DNA from: Candidatus Methylacidiphilum fumarolicum
GTDB lineage: Bacteria; Verrucomicrobiota; Verrucomicrobiia; Methylacidiphilales; Methylacidiphilaceae
NCBI RefSeq assembly: GCF_949774925.1
Contig: NZ_OX458932.1
Coordinates: forward strand, 868,001-932,000
Length of the DNA stretch: 64,000 bases
Reading direction: 5' to 3'
Under the pieces are notes generated by a model that was not told where the DNA came from, ran no database searches, and worked only from the letters and a program-made list of their open reading frames with translations. This document shows positions 52,630-61,313 of the stretch, piece after piece (position 1 is the first letter of the stretch; each line of letters begins with the position of its first letter). Position numbers and translations under genes: made by a program.

Positions 52630-52935
52630 ATGGCGGTAGAGCAATTAACAAGTCCTGATGTAATAAAAGAAGAGTCGGTCGAAGAGAAGGTTAAGGAGGC
52701 CTTCGACCAACTTTGGGGAGTTATTGTCTGGAATGACCCAATTAATTTAATGAGTTATGTTGTTTATGTGTTCCAGAGAGTGCTTAAGATGAGCAAGCAG
52801 GACGCTACACGTCATATGCTGGAGGTGCATAATAAAGGGAAAAGCATGGTAGCAAAAGAAACTAAGGAAAAAGCTGAGCTATTGGTTCACCAATTACAAG
52901 GGTTTGGTTTGCAAGCAACAATGGAGAAAACGTGA
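52630..52935 (+). CDS. clpS: ATP-dependent Clp protease adaptor ClpS
   Basis: ClpS delivers N-end-rule substrates to ClpAP. The 101-residue protein has a flexible acidic head and the core VIVWNDPINLMSYVVYVFQRVLKM...MLEVHNKGKSMVA, with the ND(P) and H residues that bind the substrate's N-terminal residue. The start at 52630 has GGGAGGTGG directly before it. The next gene overlaps its stop, so the two are coupled. Confidence 0.94.
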   Translation: MAVEQLTSPDVIKEESVEEKVKEAFDQLWGVIVWNDPINLMSYVVYVFQRVLKMSKQDATRHMLEVHNKGKSMVAKETKEKAELLVHQLQGFGLQATMEKT

Positions 52936-53441
52936 AGATTAGGGAGGAAAATGAAGAATTGGTTATTCTTTTCGAACCGACCGAAAGAGAATTACTTGTA
53001 AGTTCTCTTTTTGAGCTCAGGAAACATTATCAGCAAGAAATTTCGCAACTTCCTGAATCATTAAGGAAGTTTTGGCAGGGTGAACTCAGCCGAGATCCAC
53101 AGCTTCAGTCTGAATTTGATGATCTCATAGAAGATTTATCAGCCGAAAGAATCGAGTTGCGTTCGGAAAGACTTCGTTTGTTAGAAGAATGGCTTTCTAG
53201 GGATAGCCCCTTACGTAATCCATCCAAAGGATTTTTGCGTATAGCTAAAAAGGATATAGATCAATTTTTATGCCTATTAAATGATCGCCGATTAACTCTA
53301 GCTATAATCCATGGAATAACTGAGGAACAAATGGACTGGGATCCATTTTTAATAAAATCCAAGCCCTTGCAGCAAGCAATTTGGGAAATTCATTTTTTAG
53401 CTTATCTTCAAGAAAATTGTATTTCTTATTTAATGGGTTAA
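52932..53441 (+). CDS. DUF2017-like protein coupled to clpS
   Basis: The 169-residue soluble, helical, acidic protein has the pattern FEPTERELLVSSLFELRKHYQ, a long charged middle, and RRLTLAIIHGITEEQMDWDP near the end. A clpS-DUF2017 pair is known from actinobacteria, and this protein resembles DUF2017 in layout. Its GTG start overlaps the stop of clpS by 4 bases, implying a joint role with the adaptor, perhaps as a modulator. The family call is tentative. Confidence 0.5.
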   Translation: MKIREENEELVILFEPTERELLVSSLFELRKHYQQEISQLPESLRKFWQGELSRDPQLQSEFDDLIEDLSAERIELRSERLRLLEEWLSRDSPLRNPSKGFLRIAKKDIDQFLCLLNDRRLTLAIIHGITEEQMDWDPFLIKSKPLQQAIWEIHFLAYLQENCISYLMG

Positions 53442-53462
53442 CGTTGCTCAGGTTTTTGAAAA

Positions 53463-55922
53463 TTACTTAGGAAGACAAGGCGAAAGATTCCAAATGGTTG
53501 TAGCATATTGTTTAATTGACCGGTCGCTAGAGAACCAACCAAGAGAGGCAGTGTTGAGAATAGCTTTTGAAACCCATGTTTCTTGGTCTTTGTATTCTTG
53601 ATCCACCTTCGATTGCGTTTCTTTGTAAGAGTGAAAATCAGCTAAAACATAAAAAGGATCCCCTCCGTCAATTAGACTATGAACGATAGGATGAAGCACA
53701 GAAGGAGGTTCTAGAGGAGTAAATTCTCCACTTCCTAACCAATCCAATAGATATTTAATTTCTGGATCTGTCTCATAAATTTTTCTTGAAGAATACCCGG
53801 CAGCAGCTAATTGAGCAATCTCTTCAGCTTTAAGACCAAAGATGAAAATATTTTCTTCTCCAACTGCCTCTCTAATTTCAATATTTGCTCCATCCAGAGT
53901 CCCAACTGTTAGAGCTCCATTTAAGGCAAGTTTCATATTTCCCGTTCCAGAAGCTTCTTTGCCTGCTGTTGAAATTTGTTCGGAAACATCAGCTGCAGGA
54001 ATAATTTTACATGCTGACCAAATACCGTAGTTAGGAATGAAATAGACTCTAATTTTTTTATTCGCACGGGGATCGTTGTTAATTTTATAGCTAACGGCAT
54101 TGATCGCTTTGATGATGCACTTGGCAAGATCGTATCCTGGAGCGGCTTTCCCAGCAATTAGAAAAACTCGTGGATGGATATCCAGATTAGGATTATCTAG
54201 TATCCTACGGTAAAGAGAGAGAATTTGTAGCAAATTGAGATGTTGCCTTTTATATTCATGAATTCGTTTAATCTGAACATCGAAAATAGCCTCTGGATCC
54301 AGAATAAAATTGTATCGGCTTTTCAGCAAGTTTGCCAATTCTATTTTATTGGCTTGCTTGACTAGTTTGTACTCTTCTTGAAAATCAGGATCTAAAACAA
54401 AGCTTTTAAGCGCTTTTAGTTTTTCTAAATCGGCAGGCCAATCTTCTCCTATGGCTTTAGTGATAAGGTTAGAAAGCCTAGGGTTGGAGGCTAATAACCA
54501 GAGTCGTGGGGTGATGCCATTGGTCACGTTTCGGAATTTCTGTGGAAACAAAAGATAAAAAGGGTGGAAAAGACTTTTTTTAAGCAACTCACTGTGAAGG
54601 GAGGATACCCCATTGATAGAATAACTGCCACAAATTGCAAGATTAGCCATTCGAACAAGCTTTGGATAGGTTTCTTCGATGATTGATATCTGACGTATAA
54701 TTTTATCTCTTTCTGGTATGTCTATGGGGATGCTATCCAAAAGATGTTTGTTAATTTCATAAATGATTAGAAGATGCCTAGGTAATACTCTCTCAAAGAG
54801 TGGAACGGACCATTTTTCCAGAGCTTCAGGCAATAAAGTATGGTTTGTATAAGCAAAGCTTTGAGATACCAGCTTCCAAGCTTGATCCCAAGACAAGTTG
54901 TGTTCATCAAGAAAAATACGCATCAGCTCCGCAACGGCTATAGAAGGATGGGTATCATTTAGATGAATTACCACTTTTGAAGGAAAATCGTTGAAATTAG
55001 AGTGCTCCTTCAAAAACCTTCGGACGATATCATGGAGAGAGCAGGAAACAAAAAAATATTGTTGAATTAAACGCAACTCTCTCCCAATCTCTGTTTTGTC
55101 ATTGGGATAGAGAACTTTGGAGATAGACTCGCAAAAGTTTTTTTCTGCAACCGCTTCAAAATATCCACCACGGTTGAAAGCTTCAAGATCAAACTCAACG
55201 GTAGATTTCGATCTCCATAAGCGTAAGACATTAACAACAGGACTATTATAACCAGGTATGAGATAATCATAGGGGACTCCTAAAATATCCTTTCCCCCCA
55301 CCCATACAGGCTTTTGACCATTCCAATCTATATTTCCATAGAGTCTGATAACTTGAGATAATCGTGGCCGAATAATCTCCCAAGGAACTCCAAATCTTGT
55401 CCAGTCATCGGGTCTTTCCACTTGGTAGCCGTTGATGATTTCTTGATGAAAAAGGCCAAATTCATAGTGCAGACCATAACCAAAGGCCGGGTAACGCAAA
55501 GTCGATAAACTATCAAGAAAACAGGCAGCAAGCCTTCCTAACCCCCCATTGCCTAGCCCTATTTGAGGTTCTTCTTCAAAGATTTGATCTATATCTAATC
55601 CAAGTCCGATTAAAGCCTTCTTGGTTTGTTCAACAATTCCAAGGTTTATTAGATTTTGATGCAAAAGCCTGCCCAAAAAATACTCCAGTGATAAAAAATA
55701 AAGCCTTTTTACCTTCTCTATTTTCTGCGTTCTGTAAGCAGCAAGAAATCGGTCAACAATATGATCTTGACACATCATAGCTGTTGAAATCCACCAATCA
55801 AAAGGAGTTGCTGTGTCAGGAGATCGAGCCAGACTGAGCCTAAGATGAGTAAGGATCGATTCTCGTATGCCTTCAGGAGTAGTATCCGTGGCAAATCTCC
55901 ATTGCCCATTATGAGATGTCAT
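53463..55922 (-). CDS. glgP: Glycogen/starch/alpha-glucan phosphorylase
   Basis: The enzyme releases glucose-1-phosphate from glycogen. The 819-residue protein has the whole family outline: LSLEYFLGRLLHQNL, GLGNGGLGRLAACFLDSL, a large N-terminal domain, HLNDTHPSIAVAELMR, NGITPRLWL, IHEYKRQHLN and the PLP-binding region EASGTGNMKLALNGALT (Lys that holds pyridoxal phosphate). Length and start are typical. It converges with the clpS/DUF2017 pair, with a gap of 21 bases, and has its own promoter region in the AT-rich gap before 55922. Confidence 0.97.
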   Translation of the reverse strand: MTSHNGQWRFATDTTPEGIRESILTHLRLSLARSPDTATPFDWWISTAMMCQDHIVDRFLAAYRTQKIEKVKRLYFLSLEYFLGRLLHQNLINLGIVEQTKKALIGLGLDIDQIFEEEPQIGLGNGGLGRLAACFLDSLSTLRYPAFGYGLHYEFGLFHQEIINGYQVERPDDWTRFGVPWEIIRPRLSQVIRLYGNIDWNGQKPVWVGGKDILGVPYDYLIPGYNSPVVNVLRLWRSKSTVEFDLEAFNRGGYFEAVAEKNFCESISKVLYPNDKTEIGRELRLIQQYFFVSCSLHDIVRRFLKEHSNFNDFPSKVVIHLNDTHPSIAVAELMRIFLDEHNLSWDQAWKLVSQSFAYTNHTLLPEALEKWSVPLFERVLPRHLLIIYEINKHLLDSIPIDIPERDKIIRQISIIEETYPKLVRMANLAICGSYSINGVSSLHSELLKKSLFHPFYLLFPQKFRNVTNGITPRLWLLASNPRLSNLITKAIGEDWPADLEKLKALKSFVLDPDFQEEYKLVKQANKIELANLLKSRYNFILDPEAIFDVQIKRIHEYKRQHLNLLQILSLYRRILDNPNLDIHPRVFLIAGKAAPGYDLAKCIIKAINAVSYKINNDPRANKKIRVYFIPNYGIWSACKIIPAADVSEQISTAGKEASGTGNMKLALNGALTVGTLDGANIEIREAVGEENIFIFGLKAEEIAQLAAAGYSSRKIYETDPEIKYLLDWLGSGEFTPLEPPSVLHPIVHSLIDGGDPFYVLADFHSYKETQSKVDQEYKDQETWVSKAILNTASLGWFSSDRSIKQYATTIWNLSPCLPK

Positions 55923-56150
55923 TGTAAAAAAGTATTTTCTAAGCAGATGCTTTTAATTTTTAATAAAATAAATTAATAAATTTTAAAATATTCAAAAGTT
56001 TTCTTTTTAGATTCTTTCCTCGATGGAATTTTTTCTTTTTTATATCAGGTTGTAAATTTTTTTTTTATATTGTTGAAAAATCAAGAAAAATAGGCATAAT
56101 GTGAGTGATAAATTCATTAAAAAAAATAATTATATATTTTTGTTATTGAT

Positions 56151-57494
56151 ATGAGTAAAATAGAAAACTTTTTCGAAAGAAAGCCTGAGCCACCTCCTAT
56201 ACCTGTCGAGGAGTACCGTGGGAATGGCCATAAATCAGCCACTTCTGGATTTATAAAAGAAGAAAAAAAGCCCTTTCGAAAAAAAGAAACTAAAAAAATA
56301 TTGTTTTTGATTAGCGGATTTTGTCTTTTCATTCTGACATTATCTTTCTTGATTTATATATTTACGAAGCCTTATCCCGGATCTACGACAAACGATGAGA
56401 TAAATTCTTCTGAGATCGCCTATTCAAAATACCTTTTCTGGAACGAACAGATAAGTCATTATATGCAGTCTAATATTACTCCTTTTCAACCTCTTAAGGA
56501 GTTTAATCGGCCAAATTTCTGGCAAATCTATCATGATTTGCCTAACAGCAAAGCTGTAAAAGCTGCATTGTTGAGGCATCTTCCGGCTGGTTTTGCACTA
56601 CTTAAAATAGATCCAGTCCAATTCGAAAGAACAAAGGATTACGTTCAGGTCACTTATAATGTTAAGGTTCTTCCATCCTATACAGAATGGATTATACCAA
56701 GGGGCAAGGCCATGCTACCTGCCTCAAACGAAGATAAAATCCAAAAAAAGTTAGTCCGCCTTGTTCTTTTTACCCATGATTTGCCCCCAGGATTTATTTA
56801 TTTTTTTGGAGAAAAGAAAATTTTAGCAAAAGCCCAAGAACCTTTTGAATTTTCCTGGACAGTGAAAAAAGCTGTTGTGCAAGGTGGGCTATGGCGCATT
56901 CTTGAGGTGGAACCGACTCCATTTGAAGGGCCAGAAAGCCTTTTGCATTCATTTCAAAAATCCATTGAAGCTGAAGAGCTTTATTCCGTTAAATCAGATC
57001 CTGTTTTGAATCAATTGATGCAAGAACAGGATCAGAGCTGGCAGGCTTTTTTTGCAAGAATTAATCAGATTCGCGATCAAGTGATCGATTATCGCAATCA
57101 GCTTATAAAGGATATTCCAGGTATTCCTCAAATGGGTAAGCCCTTTGCTTCTGGTTCAGGTACGCCGACTACGACACTTGAGGGTGCCGGAATTGGTCTT
57201 TTGGGAGGGGCACTCATTGGAGGATTGGCTGGTGGAGGTCTGGGTGCAGGCATAGGTGCTGGTCTGGGACTGTTAGGTGGAGGCTTGGGTGGTTATCTTT
57301 ACAGTCATGAACGGAGAAAAAGCATCTATAGAAGAAAGCTTGCTGAACGAAGGGAAAAAATTAAAGAAGTAAATGAAAAGGTTGAGGCCTATAGAGACAA
57401 ATTAGTAAAGGAATATGAAGAAGAGTTAAAAGAAAAAATTCAAGCAAGACAAACTCAATATCAAGGGATATCTAATAGCTCTCCAAAATTTTAG
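56151..57494 (+). CDS. Membrane-anchored protein with a glycine-zipper segment, unknown function
   Basis: The 447-residue protein has a Pro-rich head, one hydrophobic anchor (ILFLISGFCLFILTLSFLIY, about 50-70), and a large outer domain of 270 residues without a recognised fold. Then comes a Gly-rich run of about 40 residues (GAGIGLLGGALIGGLAGG and GLGAGIGAGLGLLGGGLGG, about 345-382) that matches the glycine-zipper type of membrane-penetrating segment. It is followed by a basic coiled-coil tail (ERREKIKEVNEKVEAYRDKL). Glycine zippers occur in pore-forming or oligomeric membrane proteins, so an envelope or pore role is possible. No partner gene is evident. Confidence 0.65.
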   Translation: MSKIENFFERKPEPPPIPVEEYRGNGHKSATSGFIKEEKKPFRKKETKKILFLISGFCLFILTLSFLIYIFTKPYPGSTTNDEINSSEIAYSKYLFWNEQISHYMQSNITPFQPLKEFNRPNFWQIYHDLPNSKAVKAALLRHLPAGFALLKIDPVQFERTKDYVQVTYNVKVLPSYTEWIIPRGKAMLPASNEDKIQKKLVRLVLFTHDLPPGFIYFFGEKKILAKAQEPFEFSWTVKKAVVQGGLWRILEVEPTPFEGPESLLHSFQKSIEAEELYSVKSDPVLNQLMQEQDQSWQAFFARINQIRDQVIDYRNQLIKDIPGIPQMGKPFASGSGTPTTTLEGAGIGLLGGALIGGLAGGGLGAGIGAGLGLLGGGLGGYLYSHERRKSIYRRKLAERREKIKEVNEKVEAYRDKLVKEYEEELKEKIQARQTQYQGISNSSPKF

Positions 57495-58249
57495 AAAGCT
57501 GCAAGCTAGACAGAAATTTTACTCAATTCATTTAGAAGGGCTCAAGCCAATTGATTGTGACAATCTATTCTCTTCACTCTAAAAAGGAAAGCTTCATCAG
57601 CACATAGGAGCAGCCGCATAAGCCTTGGGCCTTTTCATCCCTAGACTGAGGCGATGGGAAAATAGAAAGTAGGTTGGATGCCGAACAAACCATGTAACCT
57701 TCAACATTTTGATTGGGCGAAAATATGTACAGAACGGTTTTTATGCTGCGGATAGTATGAACCGTCGGTTGAGAATGGCTACGTCCTCCTCTTCAGCTAG
57801 GAATAGAAAGGGGATTTGGAGTGGTAGAAGCAAGCTATACAGACTATATTGCAATAGGGGCCAGGCTGGATATAACCGAGAACGTACCCCAGATGGCGAT
57901 CATTTACGGGGATGTAATATTACTTTGCAGAGCTAGGGAATCTGACCCTGGTTCCATGATCTTGAGCCTGCGGAGATGTCGACTTTGGCGCGCATATGGT
58001 CAACCTTAGCAAAACAGGAAGTTAGCTTTACAGCTGTCTAGGCTGAAATAAGGAAGCCAGGAGAAAACTGAAAACATATGGCTCATATAGCTATATGGTG
58101 ACCAATTTGAAAATATCCATTCGCATATGGCTGTTTCTCATGCATCCTGGGGAAGGTGTTCTTGTTTTATTCTGGAAAGCTAAGTGAAAATTATTTTCTT
58201 TTTTTATCACTTTTTATAGATTTAAACTAATCTCTTCATCATTTTTATT
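57495..58249. other. Long intergenic region before tRNA-Leu
   Basis: There are about 755 bases with no supported gene. One short plus-strand frame at 57821-58009 reads GARLDITENVPQMAIIYGDV, which vaguely resembles the end of a left-handed beta-helix acetyltransferase. It could be a gene remnant, but the evidence is too thin to call. Confidence 0.35.
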
Positions 58250-58332
58250 GCGCTCGTGGCGGAATTGGCAGACGCGCTAGATTCAGGTTCTAGTGGGTAT
58301 CCCCCATGGGAGTTCAAATCTCCCCGAGCGCA
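58250..58332 (+). tRNA. tRNA-Leu (anticodon CAG)
   Basis: A class II cloverleaf with a long variable arm: acceptor GCGCTCG/CGAGCGC, discriminator A, D-arm GGAATTGGCAGAC, anticodon stem CTAGA/TCTAG around TTCAGGT (anticodon CAG), variable arm pairing GGG...CCC, and T-arm GAGTTCAAATCTC. The CCA end is not encoded. Confidence 0.95.
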
Positions 58333-58360
58333 CTATTCATGATTTTTTTTTGCTATTTTA

Positions 58361-58700
58361 AAATTATAAATAAACGCGAGAATACCCATCTCATTTAGGC
58401 GATTGGGATGAGAGCGCCGCACTTTAGTATTATGGCTATTTTCTTTGATATTCCGCAGTGTATATATATATGAGATTTGATATAGAAGGCAGAGTATAAG
58501 TCCGCATCGCGTGCTTCACCGGTGACGAGTGCGTAATGTTCAGCTGGTGTCCTGATGAGGTCATCGCCATAAGCCCAATGGACGGAATTGGTGATATCCG
58601 AAGTGTGGCTATCAGGGCCGCCGGGATGTAGTTGGTGGCGTTAATATGCACCCGCTGGCCTTTGGCCAGGTGGTGCTGTTTCTTCTCTTCCTCCATATGA
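58361..58700 (+). mobile_element. Short remnant of the IS605-type element at 43640-45455
   Basis: The first part (58361-58460) resembles the left end of the element at 43636-43710, including AATTATAAA, a GCG-rich start and an end hairpin (58391 onward). The second part (58490-58685) resembles the tnpB zinc-ribbon region around 45070-45250 (for example GTCCGCATCGCGTGCTTCAC). The middle 1.3 kb is deleted. Many point changes show it is old. Confidence 0.6.
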
Positions 58701-58800
58701 TATTTAGAGAGCTTAGAGAGCAACTCCCCAAACCCTCTTCCCTATTTCTTTCCGTGATCATCTGTGCAAACTTCAGAAAGTAGAGCCACTATCCCGACCA

Positions 58801-60044
58801 CTTCTCCCTATAATCGCTTCGGAATTTGTAGTGACGCCCCGTAGGGAATTCCCGCCTCCTTTTCCTTGGAAACAAGACACATCATGCCCCAAATCTTTAA
58901 GTTAGCAAATAAAGCAATGACCATCCTTTTACCACCTTCAAGACTCATGAACGGGATATACTGTCTTTCCTTCTCTTCAAAAGTCCGGTATCTCCATTCC
59001 TCGCATCCAATTGAGTGAGTCAGCCTCACTCTTGGCAGCTTTCCGATTGCCCTTTCGCAAGTCCTTTCGCAAGCTCAAAAGAATGGTAGCTAGCCTCTCT
59101 TTTTTCATGTGAAATTTAGAAGCGGGCGGCTCTCTTTTTCCTAACATAGAAACAAGCTGCTGCAGAGAATGGAATATCTAGAAAACAACCCGCTTTGCTC
59201 CTTCTGTCCATCTCAGGCACCGCCGGATCTTTGGGTTGATCATCGCAGAGGAGGCTAACCCACACTTTTCGATCGTTTCCTAGTCGTCTCAGAGGGCTAC
59301 CTTCCACACTTTTGCCTGCAATCTGCTAGGGGCTCGGGTAGCCTTCCACCACAAGCTTGTCTCACTTCCCGCGTTTTCGAGAGTCTTTCCGCGAAGCGAT
59401 CTAAGCCAGAGAAAGAGACAAGAAACTGCTTTCCCTCGATTGCGTAGCGAAGGCAAAGATCCCCTAGCATCTCACACTTCTTCGTGTTCAGCCGCAGGCT
59501 TTCCCCCCTGGATTGTTCGCCGCCTCGCCTCATCCGGCTTCCCCAGGTTTCCCTATGGCCTCTGGTTTTTTTCTTTTTGTATTGGCACAAACCGAAAAGA
59601 GGGCTAGGGAAAGTAGGAAATGATCAAAAGGAGATCATCCTTGGGCATCTCTTCCTCGAGAGAAAGGGATTCGCCCGTTCATGACGAGGATTTTGGTCCT
59701 AAGAGAGGGGCAAAACTTCTAGGGGTCATTCGAAACTGAACCAGACTAGCTAGTCCTTGTGAGCGACCACAATCCTGGAGATCTCCCCCATCTCCATCAG
59801 ACCTGAGGAAATCCTTTCTCTTGTAGTTTAGTCCTCTGCTTTCAACCCCCCCAGCCGTGTGTTCACCGTTTTGCCCAAGTCCGTTTGGCGGGCAATACTC
59901 CTTCCCACCGCCTTTTGTTACTGCCTATTGACGCTGCGAACGATTAGCGCGCCAAGCTTCTTCGGTGAATACAGGTTATAGGTTCGTCAGGCAGACATTT
60001 AACAACTAGATTGGCATCGCAATATCCATAACTATTCTTTACTC
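58801..60044 (-). repeat. 1.23-kb repeat, right copy (inverted relative to 29544-30771)
   Basis: Reverse-complement copy of 29544-30771, slightly longer because of a 13-base duplication near 59050-59070. It begins about 470 bases after tRNA-Leu. A short frame on the plus strand (59484-59684, starting MFSRRLSPL) matches 29903-30100 of the other copy. No recognised protein is encoded. Confidence 0.85.
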
Positions 60045-60813
60045 CTCAATGGTTAGGGGAATAATGGACTGTCCATCTTTTCAGCTTTGATCTATAAATT
60101 GCTTCGTTTCTTTTTCTCTATTTGCTGACTATAGATACAATGCTCTGAAGGGCTCTGGCTCAAGAGAGCAAAGGGGAAGATCTTTTAAATGAGTGCTATG
60201 GATGTTATCAGTAGTATCTATCGATCTGACTATTCCTTGTTCTGTGCTAATCTCTGCTAGATTCTCTATAGTGGTTCATAATAATGAAACGGTGCGATTT
60301 TGAAGGATAGGGATTAATGCGGCCTGATCTTTATAAACACAAGATGGTTTTTTGCACATTCGTCTTCATGCGACCAGACAAACGGTCATTGCTATATGGC
60401 ATCTCTTTTTCTGTTGCAATGGGTAGGAATGGATTTTCTTATATTTAACTATCGTTACTCATGGAGTTCAAATAAAGGCTTACCACCGAAATAAGCATTA
60501 CATAAAATCAATAAGAATCTCGATTAGCTGCCATTGTATAATTTCTGGTGCTTCTTTTATTGTTTAGTTGAGAATTCTGTTTGGAGAAGAAAAAAAGCCA
60601 TAGCAATGAGAAGATAATGGGGATTGTAGTTGGAGATATTATTTCTAGAAAGATAAAAACAACAAAGTTTTTTATGAAAAAAGATCAGAGAAATGAAAAA
60701 AGAAAAGTTTAAAAAAGAAAGCAGGTGCGTTTTCAATTATTAGAGTGTCTTTTATTGTTTCAAATAGCGTTATTTTTGGAGCAAATCTAACTAGGAAAGA
60801 AAGAAGATGGACA
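60045..60813. other. AT-rich intergenic region before the cupin gene
   Basis: About 770 bases without a supported gene, tRNA or clear terminator. Base composition is AT-rich throughout, with several poly-A runs near 60690. The cupin promoter is probably in the last 150 bases. Confidence 0.45.
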
Positions 60814-61194
60814 ATGAAAAATCAATTCTTTGTCAAAGAGCTCAACGCTGAAGAATTTTTTGTTGCCCAAGACGGCTCTTTATTGAATGAACTATTTCAT
60901 CCGGACAAAATAGGCTTAAGGCTGCCTTTCTCTATTGCCTACGGGAAATTAGAGCCGAGGGAATCAACAAAGCCTCATAGCCTCAGTCAACCAGAAATCT
61001 ACCTTTTTATAAGTGGAGAAGGGATTTTTAAGACAAATAATCAGAGAAGTTATCCAGTAAAAGCTTTAAGTCTTGTTTATGTTCCTCCTGGCAATATGCA
61101 ATGGATAGAAAATACAGCGGAGAGCCCTCTTTGTTTTTTTTGTATTGTTAGTCCCCCTTGGAAAGCGGAGTGGGAAAAAGAAGAAAGTGTATGA
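60814..61194 (+). CDS. Cupin-domain protein
   Basis: The 126-residue single-domain cupin has the first cupin motif in STKPHSLSQPEIYLFISGEGIFK (His/Glu metal positions H...E) and the second in YVPPGNMQWIENTAES. The second motif has Gln where many cupins have His, so a full metal site is uncertain. Such proteins can be isomerases, oxygenases or sensors. The start at 60814 is preceded by GAAAGAAGAT; an open frame further upstream (60745) lacks a good site. The Mg transporter gene follows after 119 bases. Confidence 0.8.
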   Translation: MKNQFFVKELNAEEFFVAQDGSLLNELFHPDKIGLRLPFSIAYGKLEPRESTKPHSLSQPEIYLFISGEGIFKTNNQRSYPVKALSLVYVPPGNMQWIENTAESPLCFFCIVSPPWKAEWEKEESV

Positions 61195-61313
61195 AATCGC
61201 TTTTTGTCTTGAAAAAAAATAAAATCCATACTATGGCTTTCCTTCCTTTTCCATTTTATTTTTTTTCATCTTTGTTTGGTCTTTAAAATTTCGGAGATTC
61301 ATAAATATATTCG

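Noticed and set aside
57821-58009. Fragment resembling the end of a left-handed beta-helix acetyltransferase
   Set aside because: Only about 20 residues look similar and there is no upstream hexapeptide repeat. The similarity may be chance.
61195-61313. Magnesium riboswitch (M-box) upstream of the Mg ATPase gene
   Set aside because: The 119-base gap is too short and AT-rich, with none of the conserved M-box helices.
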